Positions 51,717-60,794 of a stretch of DNA of 64,000 nt are shown one piece after another (the stretch's first letter is position 1; each line of letters begins with the position of its first letter). The stretch spans positions 992,001 through 1,056,000 of the forward strand of contig NZ_LFXA01000002.1 in NCBI RefSeq assembly GCF_001187435.1, read 5' to 3'. The translations under genes and the position numbers were made by a program. The notes under the pieces were generated by a model. That model saw only the letters and a program-made list of their open reading frames with translations. It ran no database searches and was not told the DNA's origin. Source of the stretch: Streptomyces caatingaensis. Its GTDB lineage: Bacteria > Actinomycetota > Actinomycetes > Streptomycetales > Streptomycetaceae.

Positions 51717-52133
51717 GACGCCCCCGTCCGTCCTGCGGATCCGTGTGTGGGAACGGGTATGACACGGAATTCCGGGTGCCACAAGAAGGTTGGCAGGATG
51801 ATGCAGGGAAAAGAAATGTGAACCGTCATCAAATTGCTGGAGGAAGTGAATCCGAATGGCCCCCGTACAGCGGTTACTTCATCCGGGCGGGCGGAATTGG
51901 CAATTCATTCCGTAGAGTTCCGCAAGGCGGTCCGACCGGTCGGTGCCACCGGCCGTGCACCCCCGGGGAGTTGTCCGCCCCGGGGTGTTGCTCCCGTTTC
52001 GCCCCCCGTGCGGGCGATGCCAATCGGCCATTGACACGGCTTCGCCGTCTCAACAATGATCGATCCGTCGCACAGGGATCCGTGCCGTCACCCGCACTCA
52101 CAGGAAGGTCTTCCGCCGAGGGAAGGGCGAGCT
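51717..52133. other. Gene-free divergent region with possible small peptides and a hairpin
   Basis: 417 bp between the amidase and the adenylation-domain gene. 51770-51930 is clearly AT-richer. It contains GTG 51818 with AGGGAAAAG upstream (reading NRHQIAGGSESEWPPYSGYF...) and, in another frame, ATG 51857 with GGAGGAAG upstream encoding a 19-residue peptide; neither can be confirmed as a gene. A GC hairpin (CCCCGGGG at 51961-51968 and 51978-51985) follows. No known riboswitch recognised. Confidence 0.4.
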
Positions 52134-53402
52134 TTGCCGGCCACACCAGCGTTCCCCCGTTCCGCCCCCGGGCCGTCCGGCGCACCCGCCGCGGACCGCG
52201 TCCCGGCCCGGCCCCCCGCGCCCGAGGGCCTGACGGCGCGCTTCGCGCGGCAGGTGCGCGAACGCCCCACCGCGCCCGCCCTGGTCTGCGCCGACGAATG
52301 GCTCGACTACGCCACGCTCGACCGGCACGCCAACCGGCTGGCCCACGCCCTGACCGCCCGCGGCGTCGGCCGCGACGACCTCGTCGGCCTGCACACGGGC
52401 CGCTCGGCCGCCCTCGTCGTCGGCGTCCTCGGCATCCTCAAGGCCGGCGCCGCCTACGTCCCCCTCGACCCCGCCCTGCCGCCCGCCCGGCTCGCCCGCA
52501 CGACCCGGGACGCCGGCCCGGTCCTCGTCCTCAGCGACGCCCCCGAGCCGCCCCCCGGCTGGGCCTCGCTCTCCGCCGTCGCCGCCGAGGGCACCCGCAC
52601 CGACGACCCCGGTGTCCGGGCGCGGCCGGACGACCTGGCGTACGTCCTGCACACCCCCGGCCCCGCCGGGGTCCTCCACGGCGTCATGACCACCCACCGC
52701 GGCGTCCTCAACCTCCTCGACGACTGGACCGCCCGCTTCGGCACCACCCCCGGCGCCGCCATGGCCATGTGGCCCGGCATCGGCTACGACGCCTCCGTGC
52801 AGGAACTGCTGCTGCCCCTGGTCACCGGCGGCGTCCTGTACCTGGTGCCGGACGAGGTGCGCGACGACCCCCCGGCGCTGACCGACTGGATGCGCCTGCA
52901 CCGCGTCGTCCGCGTCCTGCTGCCCCCGGCCTGCGTCCGCTGGCTCGGCGAGGCCCCCCGGGAACGCCTCGCCGGGCTGTCCCTGCGGCACGTGCTGACC
53001 GGCTCCGAACCGCTGCCCGAGCACGTCCTGCACCGCATGGAACGGGCCCTGCCCGGGCTGCGGATCCTCCACGGCCACGGCCCCACCGAGACGGCCCTCA
53101 ACTGCACCGCCCACCTCGACCCCCGGCCGCTGCCCCGCTGCGCCCCCCTCGGCCGGCCGATCGCCAACACCCGGGCGCACGTGCTCGACGAGCGGCTGCG
53201 GCCCGTGCCCGCCGGGGCGACGGGCGAGCTCTACGTGGGCGGCGCGGGCGTCGCCCGCGGCTACCTCGGCCGGCCGGGGGCGACCGCCTCCCGCTTCGTG
53301 GCCGACCCCGCCGCCCCCGGGGAGCGGATGTACCGGACCGGCGACCTGGTGCGGCGGCTGCCGGACGGGACGCTCCAGTTCGTCGGCCGGAACGGCGCGT
53401 AG
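52134..53402 (+). CDS. Truncated, motif-degenerate adenylation (A) domain protein
   Basis: About 422 residues. It aligns with the large subdomain of NRPS A domains: [19 protein letters not shown] (A2), [12 protein letters not shown] (A4), [13 protein letters not shown] (A5), [20 protein letters not shown] (A6) and [13 protein letters not shown] (A7). The A3 phosphate loop, usually TSGSTGxPKG, reads [10 protein letters not shown], losing its Ser/Thr/Lys residues. The protein ends at LQFVGRNGA, exactly where A8 begins, so the small subdomain with the catalytic Lys (A10) is absent. There is no carrier domain. TTG 52134 has AGGGAAGGGCGAGC upstream; an ATG at 52056 has no site. Probably inactive alone. 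Confidence 0.7.
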   Translation: MPATPAFPRSAPGPSGAPAADRVPARPPAPEGLTARFARQVRERPTAPALVCADEWLDYATLDRHANRLAHALTARGVGRDDLVGLHTGRSAALVVGVLGILKAGAAYVPLDPALPPARLARTTRDAGPVLVLSDAPEPPPGWASLSAVAAEGTRTDDPGVRARPDDLAYVLHTPGPAGVLHGVMTTHRGVLNLLDDWTARFGTTPGAAMAMWPGIGYDASVQELLLPLVTGGVLYLVPDEVRDDPPALTDWMRLHRVVRVLLPPACVRWLGEAPRERLAGLSLRHVLTGSEPLPEHVLHRMERALPGLRILHGHGPTETALNCTAHLDPRPLPRCAPLGRPIANTRAHVLDERLRPVPAGATGELYVGGAGVARGYLGRPGATASRFVADPAAPGERMYRTGDLVRRLPDGTLQFVGRNGA

Positions 53403-53463
53403 GCCGGCCTGTGCTGACCGGCGCTCGCCCGCGCCCGCGGCCCCCTGCGACACTGGCGGCGTG

Positions 53464-54234
53464 ATGGAACTCAACGGACGCCCCGCCGACCCCGACGCCC
53501 TCGCGACCCTCGCGCTGACCAACTACGGTCACTTCACCACCATGCGCGTCGACGACGGCCGGGTCCGCGGCCTGGGGCTGCACATGGAACGGCTGGCGGG
53601 CACCTGCCGGGCCCTGTTCGGCGCCGAGCTCGACACGGACCGCGTCCGCGCCTACCTGGTGCGCGCCGTGCCGGCCACGGGCTCCCTCGTGGTCCGGGTG
53701 ACCGTCTTCGACCCGTCCCTCGACCTCGGGCACCCCTCGGCGGCCGCCGACCCGCACGTCCTCGTCACCACCCGCCCGGCCGGCGCCCCGACCGCGCCCC
53801 CCTTCCGCGTACGGACCGTGCCGTACGTGCGCGACACCCCGGCCCTCAAGAACGTCGGCCTCTTCGGCCTCCTCCGCGCCCGCCGCGAGGCCCAACTGGC
53901 CGGGTTCGACGACGCGTTGTTCGTCGGCCCCGACGGCCGCGTCTCCGAGGGCGGCACGTGGAACGTGGCCTTCGTCGACGGCGCCGGCACGGTCGTCTGG
54001 CCCGAGGCCGACGTCCTCCCCGGCATCACGATGGCCCTCGTACGGCGGGACGACCACGCCCTCGCGAAGGTCACGACCGCCGATCTGCCGTCGATGCGGG
54101 CGGCGTTCGCGACGAACGCGGCGGTCGGGGTACGGGCGGTCGCCGCGGTGGACGACGTCGCCCTGGACCCCGGGCATCCGGTTGTCGCGGCCCTGCAGGA
54201 GGCGTACGCGGCGCTGCGGGGCGAGCCCGTGTGA
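53464..54234 (+). CDS. Class IV aminotransferase family protein
   Basis: A 256-residue PLP enzyme of the BCAT/4-amino-4-deoxychorismate lyase fold. NYGHFTTMRVDDGRVRGLGL, the PLP-Lys segment DTPALKNVGLFGLLRARREA, then EGGTWNVAFVDG and VLPGITMALVRR with the Glu/Thr contacts. Size and motifs fit the short actinobacterial members of unknown substrate. GTG 53461 and ATG 53464 are adjacent starts. It is 61 bp after the A-domain gene and on the same strand, so the two may be one unit; both could serve an amino-acid-derived product (inference). Confidence 0.85.
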   Translation: MELNGRPADPDALATLALTNYGHFTTMRVDDGRVRGLGLHMERLAGTCRALFGAELDTDRVRAYLVRAVPATGSLVVRVTVFDPSLDLGHPSAAADPHVLVTTRPAGAPTAPPFRVRTVPYVRDTPALKNVGLFGLLRARREAQLAGFDDALFVGPDGRVSEGGTWNVAFVDGAGTVVWPEADVLPGITMALVRRDDHALAKVTTADLPSMRAAFATNAAVGVRAVAAVDDVALDPGHPVVAALQEAYAALRGEPV

Positions 54235-54256
54235 TCTCCCCCCGCCCGGCCCGGGG

Positions 54257-55639
54257 CTAGTCCGCGTCCGGCCGGCGGGCCCGCGCCACCGTGCGCATCG
54301 GCAGCTCCTGGGGGCTCAACGCGAGCCGGGGGACGGGGCGTACGGGGCGTCCGTCCGCGGGGCGCAGGTCCCAGCCGGCGACGATCGTCGCCAGGACGAG
54401 GGTCGCCTCGGTGAGCGCGAAGACGTCGCCGATGCACTTGCGCGGACCGCCGCCGAACGCCACGAACGCGGTGCGGTGCGGCGCGTCACCGGTCAGCCAG
54501 CGGTCGGGGTGGAAGCGCTCCGGATCGGGGAACAGGTCCGGGCGGCGGTGCAGGAGATAGGCGCTGTAGACCACGGCGGTGCCGGCGGGGATGGTGTGGC
54601 CGCCGAGCCGGGTGTCGTCGGTGGTGGTCCGGGTGAGCACCCAGGCGGGCGGATAGAGCCGCAGGGCCTCGGTGACCACGGCGCCGGTCAGGGCGAGGGC
54701 GGGCAGGTGCTCCGGGCCGGCGGCGGGGGCGCCGTCGAGGACGGCGTCCACCTCCGCCCGTACGCGCCGGGCCACGTGGGGGTGGCGGGCCAGCAGGTGC
54801 AGTGACCAGGCGAGGGTGGTGCCGGTGTTCTCCGTGCCGGCGGCGAAGAAGGTGACGAGCTGGTCGGCGATCTCGTCGTCGGTCAGGCCCCGGCCCCCGG
54901 GACGGCCGTCCCCCGGCGGGTCGTGCCCGGCCGACAGCAGCATGGACAGCAGGTCGCCGTCGTGGAGTTCGCCGGAGCGGTGGTCGGTGACGAGCCGGTC
55001 GATCGCGGTGCGCAGGCGGGCGCGCGCCCGGTCGTAGCGGCGGTTGGCGGGGGTGGGCAGCCGGTCGGCGGACGGGGGCAGCAGCGCGCGCCGGGGGATG
55101 CCCGCCACGACGGCCGCGAAGTCGTCCATGAGCCGGGCCAGTTCGCCGGAGCCCGCGGGCCGCGCCGGGTCGCCGCCGAACATCGTGACGATGGTGGTCC
55201 GGGCGCTGATCGTGTGCATCTCGGTGATGACGTCCACCGTTCCGCCGTCGGTCCACGCGCCGGTGACCTCCGTCACCTGGCGCCGCATCGTCTCGGCGTA
55301 GCCCGGCATGCGGGCCGGGTGGAAGGCGGGCTGGAGCAGGCGGCGTTGGCGGCGGTGGTCGCTGTACGGGCAGCTGGCCAGCCCGTTGCCGGTCAGCTCG
55401 CGGATCCGGTCGTACAGCGGGCCGCCCTTGTCGAACGTCCGGTCGTCGCGCAGGACTTGACGGGTCAGCTCGGGGTCGCAGACCACGACCGCCCGGTGCG
55501 GGCCGAAGCGGACCTGGACCAGGTCGCCGTGGCCCGGGAGCGCCGCGAGGAACCCCAGGGGGTCGCGCAGCAGGGGGAGGGCGTGGCCGAGTACGGGGAG
55601 CGCGCGGGGGGCGACGCCGTAGGCGCAGGTGGTCTTCAC
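54257..55639 (-). CDS. Cytochrome P450 of the pentalenene-oxygenase-like type
   Basis: A 460-residue P450. N-terminal PVLGHALPLLRDPLGFLAAL, FDKGGPLYDRIRELTGNGLA and HRRQRRLLQPAFHPARMPGY; the I-helix oxygen site AAGTENTGTTLAW; ExxR (EALRLYPP); PERF-like DPERFHPDRW; heme loop FGGGPRKCIGD with the thiolate Cys. The RDDRTFDKGG and RRQRRLLQPAF blocks are those of Streptomyces terpene-type P450s such as pentalenene oxygenase (recalled by pattern, not searched). No terpene synthase is in this window. The start is GTG 55639 with GGGGA upstream. Convergent with the aminotransferase gene. Confidence 0.9.
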   Translation of the reverse strand: MKTTCAYGVAPRALPVLGHALPLLRDPLGFLAALPGHGDLVQVRFGPHRAVVVCDPELTRQVLRDDRTFDKGGPLYDRIRELTGNGLASCPYSDHRRQRRLLQPAFHPARMPGYAETMRRQVTEVTGAWTDGGTVDVITEMHTISARTTIVTMFGGDPARPAGSGELARLMDDFAAVVAGIPRRALLPPSADRLPTPANRRYDRARARLRTAIDRLVTDHRSGELHDGDLLSMLLSAGHDPPGDGRPGGRGLTDDEIADQLVTFFAAGTENTGTTLAWSLHLLARHPHVARRVRAEVDAVLDGAPAAGPEHLPALALTGAVVTEALRLYPPAWVLTRTTTDDTRLGGHTIPAGTAVVYSAYLLHRRPDLFPDPERFHPDRWLTGDAPHRTAFVAFGGGPRKCIGDVFALTEATLVLATIVAGWDLRPADGRPVRPVPRLALSPQELPMRTVARARRPDAD

Positions 55640-55796
55640 GCAGTCCCCGTGCCCGTCCCGTATCGTCCGAATCCCCGGCAAGTGGGGTGTGCGGGGGCAA
55701 AGGCGGGGTGAAGCCGCGGGCGGGGTGTCGCGCCGGTACGGAGCGCGCCCCTGGTGCGGTGTCGCGCTTCTGTGACGCACGTGCGCAGGCCGGATG

Positions 55797-55858
55797 GCAC
55801 GCGCACGCACCGGACGAGCGGTCGTGCGCGGGCGGCCGGCGCCGGTGCGCACGCGTGC
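55797..55858 (-). terminator. Imperfect hairpin downstream of the SGNH hydrolase gene
   Basis: 55797-55813 and 55842-55858 are complementary at 15 of 17 positions (GCAC...ACCGG with CCGGT...GTGC). It lies 27-88 bp past the stop of the SGNH gene on the minus strand and upstream of the P450 gene. Confidence 0.5.
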
Positions 55859-55884
55859 GGTCCGGCGCCGGCGGTGCCGTCCCG

Positions 55885-57069
55885 TCAGGCCCCGCGCTCC
55901 CCGAAGGGGCCGTCGGCGGCGAAGACCAGCTCGGCGAAGCGCTCGCCGATGCGGCGGTGCCCGGCGCCGTCCGGGTGCAGGCCGTCCGGCAGCGGCAGTT
56001 CGGCGAAGTCGGCCTCGCCGTAGAGCTCCCGGCCGTCCAGGTGGAACAGGTGCGGGTCGTCGGCCGAGCGCTGCGCGACGATGCGCGAGAGCTCCTCGCG
56101 GATGACGCCGAGGGTCAGCTTGCCCTGCGCGGTCTCGGCGGGGTCGCCCGTCGCGACGAAGCGGAGCTCGCCGGCGCGCAGCGCCTCCATGTCCGGCATG
56201 CCGGGCCCGGGGGTGTCCTCGTGGACGGGGCAGTGGAGGGGCGAGACGACCAGCAGCGGGGTGGTGGGGTGGCCCTCGCGGATGGTGTCGAGGAAGCCGT
56301 GCACCGCGGGCCCGAAGGCACGCCGCCGCATCAGGTCGAGGTTGACCAGATTGATGCCGATCTTGAGGCTGATCAGGTCGGCGGGGGTGTCCCGCAGGGT
56401 GCGGGCGGTGAACGGGTCGAGCAGGGCGCTGCCGCCGAAGCCCAGGTTGACCAGCTCGACGCCGGCGCGCGCGGCGGCCGTCGCGGGCCAGATGGCGGTG
56501 GGGCTCGCGGCGTCGGTGCCGTGGCTGATGGAACTGCCGTGGTGCAGCCACGTCCGGCGGCCGCGGTCCGGCACGGGCCCGACGGGGGCGTCGGTGCGCA
56601 GCGCGAGCAGCTCGGTGATCTCGTTGTGCGGCAGCCAGATCTCCACGTCCTTCTCGCCGCCGGGCAGCCCGGTGAAGCGGACGGTGCTGGGCGGGCCCGG
56701 CCGGTGCTCGGCGGTGCCGGCGACCATGTCGACCGTCAGGACGTTGCCGACGGCCACGCCGGCCGACCCGGCGGGACGGCCGTCGACCAGCAGGTCGTAC
56801 ACGCCGTCGGGGCGCGGCGGGATACCCGTGAACGTCCGCTTGGTGGCCAGGACGTCCAGCTCCACGGCGGTGGCGGCGGTGCGCAGGGCCAGCCGGACGC
56901 CGGAGGGCTGCGACTCGACCAGGGCGAGCTGCGGGTCGGCGCACTGGGCGCGGGCCCGGGCCGGCAGCCGGTGCGGCAGCACCCCCCGGGCGGTCCGCTC
57001 CAGTTCGAGGGCGCCGCGCACGAGGTCCGCGGTGATGGGGGTGGTGATCCAGTCGTACTCGGTGCTCAT
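55885..57069 (-). CDS. SGNH/GDSL-type hydrolase
   Basis: A 394-residue enzyme. An N-terminal beta domain (~1-180; ELDVLATKRTFTGIPPRPDG, HNEITELLALRT) precedes the SGNH core: GSSISHGTDA (block I Ser), LVNLGFGGSALLDP (block II Gly), SLKIGINLVNLD (block III Asn) and DGLHPDGAGHRRIGE (block V Asp/His). It is probably an intracellular esterase or acyl-hydrolase. ATG 57069 overlaps the upstream TetR stop by 4 bp (ATGA), so the two are translationally coupled and the regulator likely controls it. Confidence 0.88.
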   Translation of the reverse strand: MSTEYDWITTPITADLVRGALELERTARGVLPHRLPARARAQCADPQLALVESQPSGVRLALRTAATAVELDVLATKRTFTGIPPRPDGVYDLLVDGRPAGSAGVAVGNVLTVDMVAGTAEHRPGPPSTVRFTGLPGGEKDVEIWLPHNEITELLALRTDAPVGPVPDRGRRTWLHHGSSISHGTDAASPTAIWPATAAARAGVELVNLGFGGSALLDPFTARTLRDTPADLISLKIGINLVNLDLMRRRAFGPAVHGFLDTIREGHPTTPLLVVSPLHCPVHEDTPGPGMPDMEALRAGELRFVATGDPAETAQGKLTLGVIREELSRIVAQRSADDPHLFHLDGRELYGEADFAELPLPDGLHPDGAGHRRIGERFAELVFAADGPFGERGA

Positions 57070-57671
57070 TGCCTCGGCCTGGGGTGGGGTTCGTCCGGGT
57101 GGTCGGGGGCGGGCCAGTTGCGCAGCAGGGCGTCGAGGGCGTCCACGACGCGGGCCCACGACTCCTGGGAGCCGGGCGCGCTGTGGCTGAAGCCGCCGCT
57201 CGCCTCCAGGCTCACGTAGCCGTGGAAGACGCTGCCCAACAGCCGTACGGCGTGGGTCCGTTCGGGCTCGTCGAGGTCGTAGCCGCGCAGGATCGCCCGC
57301 ATCATGGCGGCGTGCCGGCCGCCGGCGCTCGCGGCGGCCGTCCCCGGGTCGAGCGGGAGGCGGGTCGCCGCGTACCGGCCCGGGTGCTCGCGGGCGTAGT
57401 CGCGGTAGACGTTCGCGAAGGCGGTCAGGGCGTCCTTGCCGGCCCGTCCGGCCAGGGCGGCGGCCCCGCGGTCCGCGAGCTCCTCCAGGGCGAACAGGGC
57501 GATCCTCGTCCTGAGGTCCTGCGCGCCCTTGACGTGCGCGTACAGGCTCGCGACCCGGACGTTGAACCGCCGGGCGAGCGCGGAGGGGGTCACCTGCTCG
57601 AAGCCTGCCTCGTCGGCCAGCTCCGCCCCGGCCTCGACGAGGCGCTGTGCGGTCAGTCCGGCGCGTGCCAC
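57066..57671 (-). CDS. TetR-family regulator of the SGNH hydrolase operon
   Basis: A 201-residue regulator with the helix-turn-helix at ~25-50 (TPSALARRFNVRVASLYAHV) and a WHG-type C-terminal domain (YRDYAREHPGRYAATRLPLD, LLGSVFHGYVSLEASGGF). The start is GTG 57671 with GAGGGGAG upstream. It shares ATGA with the hydrolase start. A CCTAA...TTAGG dyad 51-65 bp upstream is its likely operator. Confidence 0.9.
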   Translation of the reverse strand: MARAGLTAQRLVEAGAELADEAGFEQVTPSALARRFNVRVASLYAHVKGAQDLRTRIALFALEELADRGAAALAGRAGKDALTAFANVYRDYAREHPGRYAATRLPLDPGTAAASAGGRHAAMMRAILRGYDLDEPERTHAVRLLGSVFHGYVSLEASGGFSHSAPGSQESWARVVDALDALLRNWPAPDHPDEPHPRPRQ

Positions 57672-57721
57672 GGTGCTCCCCTCGGTTGCCCGAACCCTTG
57701 CCTGAACCGATTATGGAGTTT

Positions 57722-57736
57722 CCTAAAGCCCTTAGG
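57722..57736. promoter_or_regulatory. TetR operator candidate CCTAA-N5-TTAGG
   Basis: CCTAAAGCCCTTAGG: perfect 5-bp arms with a 5-bp centre, in the promoter region of the TetR/SGNH operon. CCTAA/TTAGG half-sites are common in autoregulated TetR operators of this type. Confidence 0.6.
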
Positions 57737-57749
57737 CAAGCGGGGGCGG

Positions 57750-58583
57750 CTACCGCGCCCAGTGGCCGGGCCGGGACAGGCCCTCCGGCAGCCGGGTCCG
57801 GCCGTCGCCGCGGGCCGCGTCGACCTGGAGCCGGGTGAGGAAGACGGCGCCCGTGAGATCGGCGCCGCACAGGTTCGCGTCCCGCAGGTCCGCGCCGATC
57901 AGGTCGGCGAACCGCAGGTCGGCGTCCCGCAGGTCCGCCGCGATCAGGCAGGCGCCGCGCAGATTCGCGCCGTTGAGGTCCGCGCCGCGCAGCCGGGCGC
58001 CCATCAGGTTCGCGCCCCGGCGCTCCTTCCCCCGCCCGCCCCGGCCGGCCCGCACCAGCTCGCTCGCGCGCAGGAGCACGGCGTTGACGTCCTGGCGCAG
58101 CGCCACGACGTCCAGCTCCAGGATCGCCTCCGGCGCCGACTCCGTCAGGCGCTCGGTGCGGCCGAGGAGGCGGCGGGCGTCGCGGTGGACGGGCCGGGCC
58201 CGCGGCAGGGACAGCACCTCCGCCAGGTAGCGGAGCAGCTCGTGCAGCTGCCGCATCACCGGGAAGACCTCGAACATCTGCCGGGCCGTCGCCGGGTCCT
58301 CCCGCCAGCTGCGGCCGCCGAAGGTCACCTGGGAGACCTTCTGGCCGGCGCCGAAGCAGTCGTAGACGGTGCAGCCCGCGAAGCCCTTCTCGCGGAGCGT
58401 GGCGTGCGTCCCGCAGCGGAAGTCGTCCCGCAGGTTGCGGCAGGGCTTCCCCGCCTCCTTGTCCGCCGCGAAGTCGGCCGACTTCGCGAAGGGCAGGGCC
58501 ACGCAGCACAGCGCGAAGCAGTTCCCGCAGTCGGCGCGCAGGGAGCGGTCGTCGGGGGCGGGGGCTTCGCGTATGTCGGACAC
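57750..58583 (-). CDS. Pentapeptide-repeat protein with Cys-rich N-terminal domain
   Basis: A 277-residue protein. Residues 19-76 contain eight Cys (C19, C22, C26, C27, C48, C57, C71, C76); CxxCxxxCC is the pattern of YkgJ-type zinc/iron-chelating domains, here extended by CTVYDC. A helical part follows (~90-180), then ~9 pentapeptide repeats of the A(D/N)LxG kind ([20 protein letters not shown]...ADLTGAVF) forming a right-handed quadrilateral helix. The start is GTG 58583 with GAGGAAAC upstream. Pentapeptide proteins can mimic DNA; the role here is unknown. Confidence 0.85.
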   Translation of the reverse strand: MSDIREAPAPDDRSLRADCGNCFALCCVALPFAKSADFAADKEAGKPCRNLRDDFRCGTHATLREKGFAGCTVYDCFGAGQKVSQVTFGGRSWREDPATARQMFEVFPVMRQLHELLRYLAEVLSLPRARPVHRDARRLLGRTERLTESAPEAILELDVVALRQDVNAVLLRASELVRAGRGGRGKERRGANLMGARLRGADLNGANLRGACLIAADLRDADLRFADLIGADLRDANLCGADLTGAVFLTRLQVDAARGDGRTRLPEGLSRPGHWAR

Positions 58584-58636
58584 GTGCGCGTTTCCTCACG
58601 GCTGGGCAGGTGGTGAACGCCCCATGCTATCCGGCG

Positions 58637-60361
58637 CTATCCGGCGGCCGGCCGCAGGAAGCGGCGCAGCCGCTGCAGCGGCCAGGCGTTGATGACGTCG
58701 TCCTTCGTCAGCCAGCCGCGCTGGGCGGTCCCCACGCCGAAGCGCAGGTAGGGCAGGTGCGTCACGGAGTGCGCGTCGGTGTTCACGGCGAACTTCACGC
58801 CGTGCCGCCGGGCCCGCAGGATCTCCTCGTCGCCCAGGTCGAGCCGCTCGGGATGCGCGTTGATCTCCAGGGCCGTCCCGGTCCGCGCGCAGGCGGCGAA
58901 GACCGCGTCGAAGTCGGCGTCGATCGGCGGCCGTTTGCCGATCAGCCGGGTCGTCGGGTGCCCGATGATCGCCACGTAGGGGTTCTCGCAGGCGCGGACG
59001 AGCCGCCGGGTGAGCTCCTCGCGCGACTGCTTGAAGTGCGAGTGCACCGACGCGACGCACAGGTCGAACCCGGCCAGGAAGTCGTCCGGCCAGTCCACCT
59101 CGCCGTCCGGCCCGATGTTCAGCTCGGTGCCGTGCAGCAGCCGCATCCGGCCGTACTTCCCCTCCAGCGCGCGCAGCCGGTCGCGCTGCGCCAGCGCCTT
59201 CTCCCGCGTCATGCGCTGCATGGCCAGGTCCGGGGCGTGGTCGGTGACGGCGTAGTACGCGTAGCCGCGCCCGGCGGCCGCGGCGACCATGTCCTCCAGC
59301 GGCGCCAGCCCGTCGGTCAGATCGGTGTGGGTGTGCAGGTCGCCGCGGATGTCGTCCTCGGTGACCAGCTCCGGGAGCCCGTCCGCGAGCCCCGCCGCGA
59401 TCTCGCCCCGGTCCTCGCGCAGCGTCGGCGGGATCCACGGCAGGCCCAGCCGCCCGTAGATCTCCTCCTCGGTCCGCGAGACGACCTTGCGGCCGCTCTT
59501 GACGCGGAAGAGCCCGTACTCGGAGAGCTTGAGCCCGTGCCGCACCGCGATCTCGCGGACGCGGATGTTGTGCGCCTTCGAGCCGGTGAAGTACAGCAGC
59601 CCCGCGCCCCACGCGTCCGGCGGCAGCACCCGCAGGTCCACCTGGAGCCCGTCCAGCGTGCGGACGGACGTCTTCTTCGGACCCCGGGCGATGACCTCCG
59701 CCGTGTACGGCAGGGTGCTGACCGCCTCCATGAACGGCTCGGCGCGCGCCGCGGCCACCAGCACGTCCACGTCCCCGATGGTCTCCCGCATCCGGCGCAG
59801 CGACCCGGCGACGGCGCAGTCCTCGCAGCCCTCGATCCCCGCGAGGTCGGCGACGATCCGCTCGGCGGCGTCGGCCGCGGCGGACAGCAGGATGCGGCCG
59901 CCGGCCTTCCTCAGCAGCTCGATGCCGTGGAGGATGTTCTGCTCGGTCTTCTCGCCGAAGCCCTTGAGGCCGCGCAGCCGCTCCCGGTGGATGGCGTCGA
60001 GGAGCTCGTCCACGGAGGAGACGCGCAGCTCCTCGTAGAGGGCGAGCGCCTTGCGGGGGCCGAGGGTGGGGATCGTGAGCAGCTCGCGGACGCCCGGGGG
60101 GACGGACGCGCGGGTCTCCTCGAAGGCCGCGACCCGGCCGGTGCGCAGGTACTCGATCACCTTCTCGGCGATCGAGCGGCCCACGTTGGGGATGCCGCGC
60201 AGCCCGTCGAGGTCCAGCGTCGAGACGTCCGCCGGGTGGCCGCCGACGGCGCGGGCGGCCTTCTCGTAGGCGCGTGCCTTGAACGCGTCGCCGCCGGTGA
60301 TGGCGACGAGGTCGGCGTACTCCTGGAGCACCGCCGCGACCTCTTCGTTGGGCCGGGCCAT
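58637..60361 (-). CDS. polX: DNA polymerase X family / PHP-domain protein
   Basis: A 574-residue bacterial PolX. N-terminal 8-kDa-like helices (VLQEYADLVAITGGDAFKAR) and two helix-hairpin-helix motifs (LRGIPNVGRSIAEKVIEYL, IPTLGPRKALALYEEL, LKGFGEKTEQNIL). The polymerase palm has GSLRRMRETIGDVDVLV with the metal Asp pair (DVD) and VDLRV. The C-terminal PHP phosphoesterase has GDLHTHTDLTDGL, YYAVTDHAPDL, GTELNI, VASVHSHF, IIGHPTTRL and VNTDAHS, all metal-binding. It acts in gap filling/base-excision repair with 3'-5' exonuclease activity. No RBS stands out. Confidence 0.95.
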   Translation of the reverse strand: MARPNEEVAAVLQEYADLVAITGGDAFKARAYEKAARAVGGHPADVSTLDLDGLRGIPNVGRSIAEKVIEYLRTGRVAAFEETRASVPPGVRELLTIPTLGPRKALALYEELRVSSVDELLDAIHRERLRGLKGFGEKTEQNILHGIELLRKAGGRILLSAAADAAERIVADLAGIEGCEDCAVAGSLRRMRETIGDVDVLVAAARAEPFMEAVSTLPYTAEVIARGPKKTSVRTLDGLQVDLRVLPPDAWGAGLLYFTGSKAHNIRVREIAVRHGLKLSEYGLFRVKSGRKVVSRTEEEIYGRLGLPWIPPTLREDRGEIAAGLADGLPELVTEDDIRGDLHTHTDLTDGLAPLEDMVAAAAGRGYAYYAVTDHAPDLAMQRMTREKALAQRDRLRALEGKYGRMRLLHGTELNIGPDGEVDWPDDFLAGFDLCVASVHSHFKQSREELTRRLVRACENPYVAIIGHPTTRLIGKRPPIDADFDAVFAACARTGTALEINAHPERLDLGDEEILRARRHGVKFAVNTDAHSVTHLPYLRFGVGTAQRGWLTKDDVINAWPLQRLRRFLRPAAG

Positions 60362-60794
60362 GGTTTCAGCGTGCCACCGGCGCCGCCCGGCGGCGAGGCG
60401 GGGAGCGGGACCAGGGGCGGTGTCCGACCCTGCTGCGGCTCACGGCACTGCCGGGGGAGCGCGCAGGAGGAGGCCGAGGAGGCGGCGGCGGCCGTGCGGT
60501 GGGCCGGGGACGAGGCGGGGCGGCTCGCGTTCCGGGAGACGCCGGTGCGGTTCCCGTTCACCACCGCCGTGGTGGAGTGCTACGGGACGCGAAGTGAGGC
60601 CCCGGGGGCCCGGTCGAGGCGCTCCCTGTTCTCCCGCGTCCTCCCGCGCGGGCACGGCCGGCGCTGCGGCCGCCCGGGCCGGCCGCCGGGCAGGTCCGCC
60701 GCCAGGAACGCGGTCGCGGCGAGGACGCGGGGGACGAGGGCGGGCGGGGTCGCCGGTGGAGGGGCCGGGGTGGCAACTCCCCGCCCCCGCGGCC
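60362..60794. other. Region upstream of PolX without a confirmed gene
   Basis: 433 bp. On the plus strand 60446-60600 reads EEAEEAAAAVRWAGDEAGRL then AFRETPVRFPFTTAVVECYG with high third-position GC, as real coding DNA would, but there is no start, no recognised family and it breaks off; it may be a gene remnant. The rest is GC-rich with no clear promoter. Confidence 0.35.

Noticed and set aside
52134..55639. Calling the A-domain/aminotransferase/P450 group a biosynthetic gene cluster
   Set aside because: No carrier, condensation or terpene synthase gene, the A domain is degenerate and the P450 is on the other strand; association may be accidental.
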